Shown piece by piece: positions 17,694 through 26,270 of a DNA stretch of 64,000 nucleotides (position 1 is the first letter of the stretch; each line of letters opens with the position of its first letter). The stretch comes from Intrasporangium_A sp039812505 (GTDB lineage: Bacteria; Actinomycetota; Actinomycetes; Actinomycetales; Dermatophilaceae). The position numbers were made by a program, and so were the translations under genes. The stretch is from assembly GCF_039812505.1 (NCBI RefSeq), contig NZ_JBDIAQ010000006.1, forward strand, positions 3,776-67,775. Direction: 5' to 3'. The notes below the pieces were generated by a model. That model was not told where the DNA came from. It did not search any database and saw only the letters and a list, made by a program, of their open reading frames with translations.

Positions 17694-19079
17694 ATGGACG
17701 CACGGTCGTGGCTGCACCGCCTGCTGGTCCGGGTGCCACCCCCCGAGACGTCTGCGCCACCCCCGCAGGAGCCCGCGGCCGGCCGGCGCGGACCGGCTCC
17801 GAGCCCGACCCAGCCCCCCGACCGTCGGCTCGTGACCTGGCTCGCCTTCGAGCCCAGGGCGTTCCACCGGTCAGTGGTCTTCGTGCTCGTGGCCGTCTCG
17901 ATCTGGTTCGTCGCCCTGTGGGCCTTCCACGCGACCGCACACTTCCTGTTCCTGCTGCTGCTCGCGTGGCTCATCGCGATCGCGATGGAGCCGGTCATCC
18001 GGTGGCTCGTGCGCCACCGCCTGCCCCGCCTGCTGGCCGCCGGGGTGACGGGGTGCGCCGGCCTGGTCATCGTCCTGGGCGTCGGGGCGCTGTTCGGCAC
18101 CACGCTCGCCGAGCAGATCTCGCAGCTGGCGATCCAGTGGCCGCAGATGGTGTCGGGGATCGTGTCGTGGGCCAACGGCACGTTCCACCTGTCGCTCGAC
18201 CCGACGCGGATCGCCTCCGCCATCGACCTGACCCGGCTGGCGGACTACGGCAGCGCCGTGGCCCAGGGCGCCTTCGGCATCCTGGGGACCCTCGGGTCGA
18301 TCACGTTCGACGTGCTGACGGTCGTGGTCTTCGCCTTCTACCTCGCCGCGTCCGGCCCGGGCCTGCTGCAGCACGTCGCGTCCTGGCTGCCGCCCGACAA
18401 GCAGGAGATCTTCGCGACCGTGTGGGAGACCTCGACGGCCAAGACCGGCGCCTACGTCGTCTCGAAGTTCATCCTCATCGCGCTGTCGACCTTCTTCCAC
18501 GCGATCTTCTTCTACGTCCTCGGGCTGCCCGGCTGGCTGCCGCTGGCCCTGCTGACCGGGGTGACCAGCCAGCTCGTCCCGCTGATCGGGACCTACATCG
18601 GCATCATCGCGGCCGTCCTCGTGGCCCTGTTCGTGGATCCGCTCGACGCGGTCTGGGTCGTCGTCTTCGCGACCGTCTACCAGCAGGTCGAGAACTACGT
18701 GTTCACCCCCCGCGTCTCGAACCGCACGATGGACGTCAGCGCCCCGATCGCGCTCGCGGCCGTGTTCGTCGGCGTGGCACTGTGGGGGCCCATCGGCGCC
18801 CTGATCGGGATCCCGCTCGCCGCGGCGGTGGTCTCGCTGCTGGAGACCTACGGGCACCGTTACGAGCTGGTGGCCCAGATCGCCGAGGTCGGGGTGGCGT
18901 CGCCGCGCCGGCATGCCGACCTCGGCACCGGGGCAGCGCGGGCGAGGGACGACGGCAGGGAGGTGGCGCCGTCGGAGGGCGACGGCGGGACGGCAGCGCC
19001 GTCGGACGGCGAACACGGCAGGGCGGCAGGGTCGTCGGAGGAGGACGACGGGAGGGAAGGGCCGCCGCCGGCCGGCTGA
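17694..19079 (+). CDS. AI-2E family (PerM-like) membrane transporter
   Basis: The start ATG at 17694 has a near-perfect AAGGAGGT site. The 461-aa protein has a Pro-rich cytoplasmic N terminus, then about eight transmembrane helices. The family hallmarks are an early helix pair (FLFLLLLAWLIAIAMEPVIRWL), a central soluble segment, and a C-terminal QLVPLIGTYIG plus QQVENYVFTPRVSNRTMDVS region. The last 60 residues are a low-complexity acidic tail of Gly, Asp, Glu and Ser. Members export autoinducer-like molecules or act as ion antiporters; the substrate here is unknown. Confidence 0.9.
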   Translation: MDARSWLHRLLVRVPPPETSAPPPQEPAAGRRGPAPSPTQPPDRRLVTWLAFEPRAFHRSVVFVLVAVSIWFVALWAFHATAHFLFLLLLAWLIAIAMEPVIRWLVRHRLPRLLAAGVTGCAGLVIVLGVGALFGTTLAEQISQLAIQWPQMVSGIVSWANGTFHLSLDPTRIASAIDLTRLADYGSAVAQGAFGILGTLGSITFDVLTVVVFAFYLAASGPGLLQHVASWLPPDKQEIFATVWETSTAKTGAYVVSKFILIALSTFFHAIFFYVLGLPGWLPLALLTGVTSQLVPLIGTYIGIIAAVLVALFVDPLDAVWVVVFATVYQQVENYVFTPRVSNRTMDVSAPIALAAVFVGVALWGPIGALIGIPLAAAVVSLLETYGHRYELVAQIAEVGVASPRRHADLGTGAARARDDGREVAPSEGDGGTAAPSDGEHGRAAGSSEEDDGREGPPPAG

Positions 19080-19100
19080 GCGGCATACGGCGGCGGGTGC

Positions 19101-19295
19101 TCAACGGCGGTAGTCGTCCTCCGCGGCGTCGCTGGGCGCATCCGTGAGCTGGTCGAGCCGGTCGGCCTCGGAGCCGTCCGGCTCGCTCACGGCCCCGACC
19201 ATGGCCTCACGGACGTCCCGGTCGTCCCGGTCGTCGGGGGGCTCGTCGTCGGTGAAGGTGGGCTCCGGGATGTCGGTGAGCGAGTCGTCGGACAT
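19101..19295 (-). CDS. Small acidic hypothetical protein
   Basis: A 64-aa, strongly acidic protein (starting MSDDSLTDIPEPTFTDDEPP, then mostly Asp/Glu/Arg) begins at 19295 behind a strong GGAGGA site. It has no hydrophobic segment and is likely disordered and cytoplasmic. An in-frame ATG six codons upstream is not preceded by a better site. It sits tail-to-tail with the AI-2E gene. No family was recognised. Confidence 0.6.
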   Translation of the reverse strand: MSDDSLTDIPEPTFTDDEPPDDRDDRDVREAMVGAVSEPDGSEADRLDQLTDAPSDAAEDDYRR

Positions 19296-19412
19296 GGCTT
19301 CCTCCTTCTCCATGCTGGCCCCCCATTGTCCCGCGGTGCCGGCTCGTTCCACAGGTGGGGCCCACCCCCGTCGTACGGCGCGGCGCCGGGGGTGGGCCGA
19401 CACGTTGGCCGG

Positions 19413-21374
19413 TCAGCGCATCGAGCGCCAGACCGAACGCGCCTCGCTCGGCCCGGACGGCCAGGGCGCGATCCACGGCCCCGTGCCCTCGCTGGGGTCG
19501 AGGATGCCGTCCTCCAGCCACGCGTAGTCGCCGGCCAGGACACCCTTGGCCAGTCGCGTGTCGACGTCGTCGGTGTTGGACCACAGGGCGTCGAACAGCG
19601 CCTCGACCCGCAGCCGCGACTGGTCGCAGAAGGCGTCGGCCAGCTGGAAGGCGGCCTGGCCGCGGGCCGGGTCGTCCTGGCGGAGCAGCTCGGCGCGGGT
19701 GCACGAGGCGGCCATCGCGAACAGCTCGGCCCCGATGTCCACGACCCGGCCGAGGAAGACCTGCCGGTACTCCAGCCTGGCCTGCCACCGGGACATCCCG
19801 TAGAACGTCTGGCGCGCCAGCTTGCGGCTGGACCGCTCGACGAACCGGAGGTGGTGGGCCAGGGAGCCGAACTCGGCATAGGCGGTCGGCACGTCCCCCC
19901 GTCCGGCGACGAGCCGCGGCAGCCACTTCGCGTAGAACCCGCTGGCGCCGGCCGCGGCCCGCGCCTTGTCCTCGAGGGAGGCGTCCTGGTCGGCCAGGGC
20001 GCCGGCTGCCTTCAGGTGCGCGTCGACGGCCTCGCGCGCGATGAGCAGGTGCATGATCTCGGTGGAGCCCTCGAAGACCCGGTTGATCCGCATGTCGCGC
20101 AGCAGCTGCTCGACGGGCACCGCCCGCTCGCCCCGGGCGGCGAGCGAGGCGGCCGTCTCGTAGCCGCGCCCGCCACGGATCTGGACCAGCTCGTCGGCGA
20201 TGCGCCACGCCATCTCGCTGGACCACAGCTTGGCCAGGGCCGCCTCGATCCGGATGTCCTTGCTGCCCGCGTCGGCCAGCCGGGTCGCCAGCTCGGTCAT
20301 GGCCTCCAGCGCGAAGGTGGTGGCGGCGATGAAGGCGATCTTCTGCGCCACCGCGGCGTGCTCGCCGACCGGCCGGCCCCACTGCACGCGGGTGGCCGAC
20401 CACTCGCGGGCGATCTTGAGCGACCACTTGCCCGCCGCCGCGCACATGGCCGGGATCGACAGCCGTCCCGCGTTGAGGGTGGTCAGCGCGATCTTGAGGC
20501 CCTCGCCCTCGCGGCCCAGCCGGTTCTCGGCGGGGACGCGCACCTGGTCGAGGCGGGTGAGCCCGTTCTCGAGGCCCTTCAGGCCCATGAACGAGTTGCG
20601 CCGCTCGACGGTGATCCCCGTGGTGGAGCTCTCGACGACGAAGGCGGTGATGCCCCCGCGTCCGCCCTCGTGCGCGGGCACTCGCGCCATCACGACGAGC
20701 AGCTCGGCGACCACCCCGTTGGTGGTCCACAGCTTCACCCCGTCGAGCAGGTAGGCGGACCCGTCGGGGGTGGGGGTGGCGGTGGTCGCCATCCGGGCGG
20801 GGTCCGAGCCGACGTCGGGCTCGGTGAGCAGGAAGGCCGAGATCGCACCGGCCGCGCAGCGCGGCAGGAACTCCCGCTTCTGCTCCTCGGTGCCGACGAG
20901 CTTGACCGGCTCCGGGACGCCGATCGACTGGTGCGCGGACAGCAGCGCCCCGAGGCTGGCATGGACCGAGCCGACCAGCATGAGGGCCTTGCCGTACGAG
21001 GACATCGTCAGGCCCAGGCCGCCGTACTCGCGGGGGATCTTCATGCCGAAGGCCCCGACCTCCGCGAGCGCCGCGACGTAGTCGTCGGGGATGCGGTCCT
21101 CGCGCTCGATGACCGCCGCGTCCATTCCCTTCAGCACGATCCGGAGCCGCTCGAGGAACTCCTCGCCACGTGCCTCGTCCTCGGCGTTCGCCCGGGGCTG
21201 GGGGTGGATCAGGTCGATGTCGAAGTCGCCGAGGTACAGGCCCTTGGCGAAGCTCGGTCGCTCCCACCCGGTCTCACGGGCGGCCTCGGCGACCGCGCGG
21301 GCCTCGCGCTCGGTGGCTTCGACGTGGTGTCCGTCTCTGGTCTCGGTCCGGCTGTCCTCGGTGGTGCTGGTCAT
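19413..21374 (-). CDS. Acyl-CoA dehydrogenase (long form)
   Basis: The 653-aa flavoprotein has the acyl-CoA dehydrogenase middle-domain signature (AFLLTEPDVGSDPARM) and the C-terminal segment IRGGRGYET...RDMRINRVFEGSTEI, which normally holds the catalytic Glu region. About 170 extra C-terminal helical residues are typical of the long bacterial forms (VLCAD/FadE5-like). The ATG at 21374 follows GAGGAGG; a GTG just before it is also possible. The enzyme would catalyse the first step of fatty acyl-CoA beta-oxidation. It is divergent from an enoyl-CoA hydratase gene. Confidence 0.92.
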   Translation of the reverse strand: MTSTTEDSRTETRDGHHVEATEREARAVAEAARETGWERPSFAKGLYLGDFDIDLIHPQPRANAEDEARGEEFLERLRIVLKGMDAAVIEREDRIPDDYVAALAEVGAFGMKIPREYGGLGLTMSSYGKALMLVGSVHASLGALLSAHQSIGVPEPVKLVGTEEQKREFLPRCAAGAISAFLLTEPDVGSDPARMATTATPTPDGSAYLLDGVKLWTTNGVVAELLVVMARVPAHEGGRGGITAFVVESSTTGITVERRNSFMGLKGLENGLTRLDQVRVPAENRLGREGEGLKIALTTLNAGRLSIPAMCAAAGKWSLKIAREWSATRVQWGRPVGEHAAVAQKIAFIAATTFALEAMTELATRLADAGSKDIRIEAALAKLWSSEMAWRIADELVQIRGGRGYETAASLAARGERAVPVEQLLRDMRINRVFEGSTEIMHLLIAREAVDAHLKAAGALADQDASLEDKARAAAGASGFYAKWLPRLVAGRGDVPTAYAEFGSLAHHLRFVERSSRKLARQTFYGMSRWQARLEYRQVFLGRVVDIGAELFAMAASCTRAELLRQDDPARGQAAFQLADAFCDQSRLRVEALFDALWSNTDDVDTRLAKGVLAGDYAWLEDGILDPSEGTGPWIAPWPSGPSEARSVWRSMR

Positions 21375-21421
21375 CACTGGCCTCCTCGGGTCTCCGGCCT
21401 CGCCGCCGGACAGAACCTACG

Positions 21422-21431
21422 TTACCGGTGA
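21422..21431. promoter_or_regulatory. Candidate TetR-type operator (ACCGGT core)
   Basis: TTACCGGTGA is a near-perfect 10-bp palindrome in the 107-bp region between the divergent acyl-CoA dehydrogenase and enoyl-CoA hydratase genes, followed at once by a second TACCCGGT. Lipid-catabolism genes of Actinomycetota are often controlled by TetR-family repressors with such sites. No regulator gene is adjacent, so the assignment is weak. Confidence 0.3.
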
Positions 21432-21481
21432 GTACCCGGTTCTACGATGGCAACGACCCCGCGACCCGAAGGAGCGACCGG

Positions 21482-22267
21482 ATGAGCACGGAACAGGCCC
21501 GGGAAGAGCTGGTCCACCACACGGTCGAGCGCGGTGTCGCGACGATCACCCTCGACTCGCCGCACAACCGCAACGCCCTGTCGGACCGGCTCGTCCGGCA
21601 GCTGCTGCAGGCCCTGTGGCGGGCCGACGAGCAGCAGGAGGTGCGGGTCGTCGTGCTGACCCACACCGGCACCACGTTCTGCGCCGGCGTCGACCTGACC
21701 GAGGCGGCGCAGCGCAGCGGCTCCGACGCGGCCACCGCGCGCAGCGAGCAGCTCGTCGAGCTGCTCCGGACGATCCTGACGCTGGGCACCCCGGTCGTCG
21801 CGAGCATCGACGGGCACGTCCGGGCCGGCGGCATGGGCATCATCGGCGCCTGCGACATCGTGGTGTCGGGGCCGCGGTCCACGTTCGCCCTCACCGAGGC
21901 CAGGATCGGGGTGGCGCCCTCGATCATCAGCCTCGTCGTGCTGTCGCGGCTGGGTGACCGGGCCGCCGCGCGGCTGTGCCTGACCGGAGAGGTGTTCGGT
22001 GCCTCGGAAGCGGCCCGGGTCGGCTTCGTCACCGAGACGACCGAGGAGCGGGAGGCCGCCCTCGCCCGGCTGCTGACCGACCTGCGGGTCGTGTCGCCCC
22101 AAGGCCTGCGCGAGACGAAGCTGCTGGTCAACGACGCCATCCTGGCCGCCTTCGACGCCGGTCGCGACCGGGTCATCGAGCAGTCCACCCGGCTGTTCAT
22201 GAGCGAGGAGGCCGCCGAGGGGATGCGGGCGTTCCTGCAGAAGCGTCCGCCCCGCTGGGCCCGGTAG
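21482..22267 (+). CDS. Enoyl-CoA hydratase/isomerase family protein
   Basis: The 261-aa protein is a crotonase-fold enzyme: DSPHNRNALSDRLVRQL at the N terminus, THTGTTFCAGVDLTEA (CoA-binding oxyanion region), and SIDGHVRAGGMGIIGACDIVVSG (second oxyanion Gly-Gly). ATG 21482 follows AGGAGCGACC. It would hydrate enoyl-CoA in beta-oxidation, working with the divergent acyl-CoA dehydrogenase. Catalytic Glu residues typical of classical hydratases are not clearly visible, so another crotonase activity is possible. Confidence 0.9.
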   Translation: MSTEQAREELVHHTVERGVATITLDSPHNRNALSDRLVRQLLQALWRADEQQEVRVVVLTHTGTTFCAGVDLTEAAQRSGSDAATARSEQLVELLRTILTLGTPVVASIDGHVRAGGMGIIGACDIVVSGPRSTFALTEARIGVAPSIISLVVLSRLGDRAAARLCLTGEVFGASEAARVGFVTETTEEREAALARLLTDLRVVSPQGLRETKLLVNDAILAAFDAGRDRVIEQSTRLFMSEEAAEGMRAFLQKRPPRWAR

Positions 22268-22283
22268 CAGCGGCGCGCGCGGC

Positions 22284-22299
22284 CGAGCGGGCCCGCTCG
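22284..22299. terminator. Palindrome after the enoyl-CoA hydratase gene
   Basis: CGAGCGGGCCCGCTCG is a perfect 16-bp palindrome 16 bp after the stop codon. It can form a stem and may end transcription, but there is no U-tract. Confidence 0.4.
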
Positions 22300-22602
22300 T
22301 CCCCTCGGGAACGACTGTGCGGTGGTCTGCGTGGGCACCTGCCGGCGACACGTCGGGATGGCAGGTACGTCCGGGTCTCGGCGAGCAGCCCTCCGATCCG
22401 CCCACCTGGCCCTCGGCCGATCACAGCCGGCGCCCCCTCGCAAGGAGCGCGGCTGTCGCGAACGCTGGATAGCAGCGGCAGCGCACCCCGGTCAAGAGGG
22501 CCTGCGCCGGACCGCCCCGATGTTCGCGGAGCGCCTCAGTGGCGACCCTAGTCGCACGCCGTCCGGGAGATGCCCGGGCGACACCGCCGAAAGGATCGGT
22601 CC
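22300..22602. other. Intergenic leader region of the orphan secreted protein
   Basis: This stretch of about 300 bp has no convincing coding frame. It contains one imperfect hairpin (ACCTGCC at 22337-22343 pairing with GGCAGGT at 22360-22366, with a smaller inner stem) and should hold the promoter of the gene at 22603. No known riboswitch class was recognised. Confidence 0.4.
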
Positions 22603-23025
22603 ATGCACATCACGCGCAACCTCAAGGCGCTCGGCGCCTCCGCCTTGGCCGCCGCCTTCCTCGTCACTGGGGTCGGCACGGCCCAGGCCGCGAGCAACCA
22701 CGCCATCAGCGGCACCGTCTACTCGCCGTGCTCCAGTGCCGGGTGGGCCTGGTACAACTCCTCGACCGCCCGGTACAAGGAGGGCACGGGCGCCATGAAG
22801 GTCATCTTCTCCGACCTCAACAAGGGCGGCCTGAACTTCAAGTCGCGGGACGCCTCGAACCTCACGATCGGCAACGTCGTGAGCTTCGCCTACAGCGAGA
22901 CCGACATCTGGCGTACCCAGGCTTCGAGCGTCGCCAACGGCCGCAAGTTCTACAACTCCTTCAAGCAGGTCAGCAGCGCCTGCAACCAGAAGGACTACAA
23001 CTTCTCCGGCACCCAGTCCTACTGA
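22603..23025 (+). CDS. Orphan small secreted protein
   Basis: The 140-aa product has a clear Sec signal peptide (residues 1-29, GVGTAQA cleavage site) and a mature region of about 110 residues rich in Ser, Asn, Tyr and aromatic residues. It has exactly two Cys (YSPCSSAG near the mature N terminus and SSACNQ near the C terminus), which fits a single disulfide. ATG 22603 follows AAAGGATC. No family was recognised. It precedes the accessory peptide/ABC region but has its own promoter region and is on the opposite strand. Confidence 0.72.
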   Translation: MHITRNLKALGASALAAAFLVTGVGTAQAASNHAISGTVYSPCSSAGWAWYNSSTARYKEGTGAMKVIFSDLNKGGLNFKSRDASNLTIGNVVSFAYSETDIWRTQASSVANGRKFYNSFKQVSSACNQKDYNFSGTQSY

Positions 23026-23114
23026 CGGGTTGTCGCGCGATACGCACGGACGCGCACGACGAGAGCCGGGTCGGGCCCTGAGCCCCACCCGGCTCCTTCG
23101 TCAGGAGGTGAGCG

Positions 23115-23393
23115 ATGCGAGTCATCTGGTACGAGGTGGTCGCCCCCGGGCTGACGACGTCCCCCGGCGAGTTGCGAGACACGTTGGTCGCGAGCGCCGC
23201 GGCGGTCGGCGTGGAGCACTGCTACTGGGTCAGGACCGCCCTCGGCTGGCAGGGTCTGGTGTTCGTCCGGGCTGCGGACGGCGACAGCGATCCGGCCGAG
23301 GTCGCCCGTCACGACGCGGCGGTCGAGGCCGCCTTCACAGACCTCTCGACCCACGGGGTCGTGACCGTGGTCAGAGCAGATCTTCCTCGCTGA
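23115..23393 (+). CDS. Hypothetical 92-aa protein
   Basis: A small protein with an AGGAGGT site just ahead of ATG 23115. It starts MRVIWYEVVAPGLT and has alternating beta/helix propensity, compatible with a small alpha/beta fold, but no family was recognised. It has no signal peptide. Its 3' end overlaps the 3' end of the convergent regulator gene by 23 bp. Confidence 0.6.
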   Translation: MRVIWYEVVAPGLTTSPGELRDTLVASAAAVGVEHCYWVRTALGWQGLVFVRAADGDSDPAEVARHDAAVEAAFTDLSTHGVVTVVRADLPR

Positions 23394-24369
23394 CCCATCC
23401 GAGCGCCATCGCCCGCGCTCCCAGCTCGAACCGGCTGCGGGCCTTGACCGAGGCGGAAAGCGTCTCGCTCATCCGCCGCACGGTGCGCGGCGAGACACCG
23501 AGACGACGTGCGACGGCTTCGTCCGTCGAGCCCTGGGCCCAGAGCACGACAGCCAGACGTTCCTGCTCCCGCAGGCCGCTGGGCAGACGCATGGGGCGGG
23601 TCCCGAAGGGTCGGCCCACCCGCCAGGTGGTGAGGAACAACGCAACCAGCCCCGCGACGAGGCCACGGTTGCGGACCTCGACCGCACCCAGCGAGGTGTC
23701 ACGCTCGTCGATTGGGACGAGCGCCACCTCGCGGTCGACGACCAACATCCGCACGGGAAGGATCGGGACCGTCCGCACCTGGGCGCCGAGGTCAGAGAGC
23801 GCCTTGAGGTATTCGGCCGTCCCTGCGTGGTTGAGCGCGGTGTCAAGATAGACGGCCCTCATCGAGACCCCTCGGGCGAGGGTGTCCGCGTTGAGCGGGC
23901 TCGCGCTGCGCAGCTGTTCGTTCGACTGCCCACCGCCCGGGTTGAACGACCAGACCTCGTCGCGGCACTCACGGGCCAGCTCGACGAGCTTGTCCCGGAC
24001 CGCATCCAGCCCGTGCAAGGCGGTGATCGTCAGGTGCGGATCCGCATTGTGCGCGGCGCTGTTGGCGGCCAGCCACTGCTCGATCTGGAGCTGTGCCCGT
24101 TCGACCTGCGACTGCCGCTCGGCCAGCTCGAGGCGCTCCTGAGCCAGCAGCGCCTTCAGCCCGACAGAGGGGTCGACGATCCTGGTCGGTTCCCCAGAGG
24201 AGTCAAGCTCGGCGAGGGCGATGGCCGAGAGTCGGTTCAGGCCCGTGCGGACGTCGTCCTCGGACAGGTCGAGCAGGCGAGCCAGCGCCTCGATCCCCGC
24301 CACGGGCTGGCTGGCCAACGTGAGATACACGCGGTGGGTCAGCGAGTCCATCCCCAGGTAGTTGAGCAC
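23371..24369 (-). CDS. TrmB/LuxR-type transcriptional regulator
   Basis: This 332-aa protein combines an N-terminal TrmB-like winged helix (residues about 5-60: LTHRVYLTLASQPVAGIEAL, LLDLSEDDVRTGLNRL), a short coiled segment (LAERQSQVERAQLQIEQW), a central domain resembling the PLD-like sensor region of TrmB proteins (VRDKLVELARECRDEVWSFNPGG, RMLVVDREVALVP), and a C-terminal LuxR helix-turn-helix (STDEAVARRLGVSPRTVRRMSE). The GTG start at 24369 has GGAGGGGG upstream. It lies 64 bp downstream of the MacB-like operon on the same strand and is likely its regulator. Confidence 0.85.
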   Translation of the reverse strand: MLNYLGMDSLTHRVYLTLASQPVAGIEALARLLDLSEDDVRTGLNRLSAIALAELDSSGEPTRIVDPSVGLKALLAQERLELAERQSQVERAQLQIEQWLAANSAAHNADPHLTITALHGLDAVRDKLVELARECRDEVWSFNPGGGQSNEQLRSASPLNADTLARGVSMRAVYLDTALNHAGTAEYLKALSDLGAQVRTVPILPVRMLVVDREVALVPIDERDTSLGAVEVRNRGLVAGLVALFLTTWRVGRPFGTRPMRLPSGLREQERLAVVLWAQGSTDEAVARRLGVSPRTVRRMSETLSASVKARSRFELGARAMALGWVSEEDLL

Positions 24370-24433
24370 GCAGCCCCCTCCGAGCGGGCCGTGAGGCCGA
24401 GCGCAAATCGGCCCCGTCCGGCTGATCCGGAGG

Positions 24434-25600
24434 CTACCGCAGCAGGCTGGAGAGCGCGATCCGAGAGGTCCGGAGGGCGGGCGCCACGGCACCGATGAAC
24501 GCCGCCGATGAGGACGCCAACACTCCGAGGGCAGCGGCCCGCCAGGGCAGGGGCACCGGAGCCACCGACACGTCGCTCATCCGGCCCAGTGCCCACGGCA
24601 CGAGGAACCAGGCGCTGACGAGGGCCACGGCTGCTGCTGCGAGCGCGACGACCTGCGACTCGACGAGCACCAGGGCGAGGACGTGCGCCCGGGACGCGCC
24701 GAGCGCCCGACGGATCGCCCACTCCTCGGACCGGTCGCGCAGGGTCGCCAGGCCGATGTTGAGGATGCCGAGCGTGCCCACGAGAAGGCTCAGGGCGGCG
24801 ATGGACAACAGGAGCGACCGGCTCGTCCTGAGCTGGTCCTCGAAGGTGGTCATCGTGTCGTTGCGGGCAACGTCCGCCACGCTCGACTGCCGGCCGGCCA
24901 CCGCGGCGAGATCCGCGACCCTGCCGCGCAGGACGCGCTCGTCCCCGCCGGTGAGCAGCACGGCCTGTGACGTCGGTGCCATCCCGGCCCGGGACAGGAG
25001 ATCGCGGTCGCGGTCGCGCACGTAGACGGTGGCCACGTCCGTCCCGTCCTCCACTACTCCGCGAACGCGTGCGCGCACTGGCGCCGTCCCCGCCCCGGCA
25101 CCGATCGTGACGACCTCACCGGCTACCAGCCGGGAGCCCGCGCGACGGTTGAGGAGGACCTCCGGCACGAGGTACGGAGCCTCGGTGAACCACCTGCCGC
25201 GGAGCACCTCGAGGGGTCGAACTCCTCGCAGGTCGGTCGAGATCGCGACAGTCTCGACGTCCATCGGCCCGTCGCCGGTGGTCAGCTTCGCCGGCCCGTA
25301 CGCGGCCACCGACACGACCCGGCCACCCGTCGCCCGGACCGTCCGCGCGAGCGTGGGGCGCCACCAGCGGGTCGGATCGGGGTCGCCTGGAGTCACCTCG
25401 AGGGAGACCCGCACCGTGGTCGCGGGCCCTTGTGCGAGCAGCGCCCGGTGAACGGTTGCCGAGGCGATCACCTCGCTGGACCCCTGGACCAGCACGACCG
25501 TGAGGACACCGATCAGCAGGCTCAAGGCAGTGAGGCCGTTGCGCAGCGGACGCGTTCGGACCCCCTGCCCGGCCATGCGAACAACGTCAGGCAGCCACAT
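24434..25600 (-). CDS. MacB/FtsX-type ABC transporter permease
   Basis: The 388-aa protein has one N-terminal transmembrane helix (NGLTALSLLIGVLTVVLVQG), a large external MacB-type domain (residues about 45-265), and three C-terminal helices beginning SLLLSIAALSLLVGTLGILNIGLA with the RRALGASRAHV motif of FtsX/MacB permeases. Such transporters use mechanotransmission to move peptides, lipoproteins or small molecules from the outer face of the membrane. It overlaps the ATPase gene by 14 bp, so the two form one transporter. Confidence 0.9.
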   Translation of the reverse strand: MWLPDVVRMAGQGVRTRPLRNGLTALSLLIGVLTVVLVQGSSEVIASATVHRALLAQGPATTVRVSLEVTPGDPDPTRWWRPTLARTVRATGGRVVSVAAYGPAKLTTGDGPMDVETVAISTDLRGVRPLEVLRGRWFTEAPYLVPEVLLNRRAGSRLVAGEVVTIGAGAGTAPVRARVRGVVEDGTDVATVYVRDRDRDLLSRAGMAPTSQAVLLTGGDERVLRGRVADLAAVAGRQSSVADVARNDTMTTFEDQLRTSRSLLLSIAALSLLVGTLGILNIGLATLRDRSEEWAIRRALGASRAHVLALVLVESQVVALAAAAVALVSAWFLVPWALGRMSDVSVAPVPLPWRAAALGVLASSSAAFIGAVAPALRTSRIALSSLLR

Positions 25601-26270
25601 CGGTCACCACTCGCCCGGCCCGCAGCTCGATGACCCGCCCCAGCGACCTCGCCACCTGGGCGTCGTGCGTGACCACGACGAGTGAGGAGCCGGCCGCGCT
25701 CACCCTTGAGAGCATGAGCGCCATCACGTCACCTGCGGTCGACTCGTCCAGGGCTCCGGTCGGCTCGTCCGCGAGGATGATCGTGGGACGGGCGGTGAGG
25801 GCCCTCGCGAGCGCGACGCGCTGCTGTTCGCCGCCCGAGAGCTGCGGTGGCCGGTGGCTCAGCCGGTCCCCCAGGCCCACCTCGTCCAGCGCCGAGACCG
25901 CGCGGCGGGCCCGGTTGCGACGAATGCCACGGTGTGCCAGTGCGACCTCGACGTTCTCCTGGGCCGTCAGGTGCGAGAGCAGGCAGAAGCGCTGGAACAC
26001 GAACCCGAACGTGTCGGCGCGCAGCGCATCCCGGCAGCGTTCGCCAAGCGAGGCGACGTCGACGCCGTCGATGCGATAGGAGCCGCTGGTGGCACGGTCC
26101 AGCAGTCCCATGACCGCGAGCAGGGTGCTCTTCCCGGACCCCGACCGGCCGACCACTGCAACCGACCCGCCCGACGCGACCGAAAGGTCTATTCCCCGCA
26201 GGACGGGGAGGGGGTCGCCACGCCGGTTCTTCACCGCCTTCTCCACACCTTCGAGGGTCAGGGTGGTCAC
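25587..26270 (-). CDS. MacB/LolD-type ABC transporter ATP-binding protein
   Basis: The 227-aa ATPase shows Walker A (GRSGSGKST), the LolD/MacB Q-loop (FVFQRFCLLSHLTAQENV), signature (LSGGEQQRVALARAL) and Walker B (IILADEPTGALDE). The GTG start at 26270 overlaps the adaptor stop (GTGA). Together with the MacB-like permease and the adaptor-like lipoprotein it forms a three-part export system. Confidence 0.93.
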   Translation of the reverse strand: MTTLTLEGVEKAVKNRRGDPLPVLRGIDLSVASGGSVAVVGRSGSGKSTLLAVMGLLDRATSGSYRIDGVDVASLGERCRDALRADTFGFVFQRFCLLSHLTAQENVEVALAHRGIRRNRARRAVSALDEVGLGDRLSHRPPQLSGGEQQRVALARALTARPTIILADEPTGALDESTAGDVMALMLSRVSAAGSSLVVVTHDAQVARSLGRVIELRAGRVVTDVAA

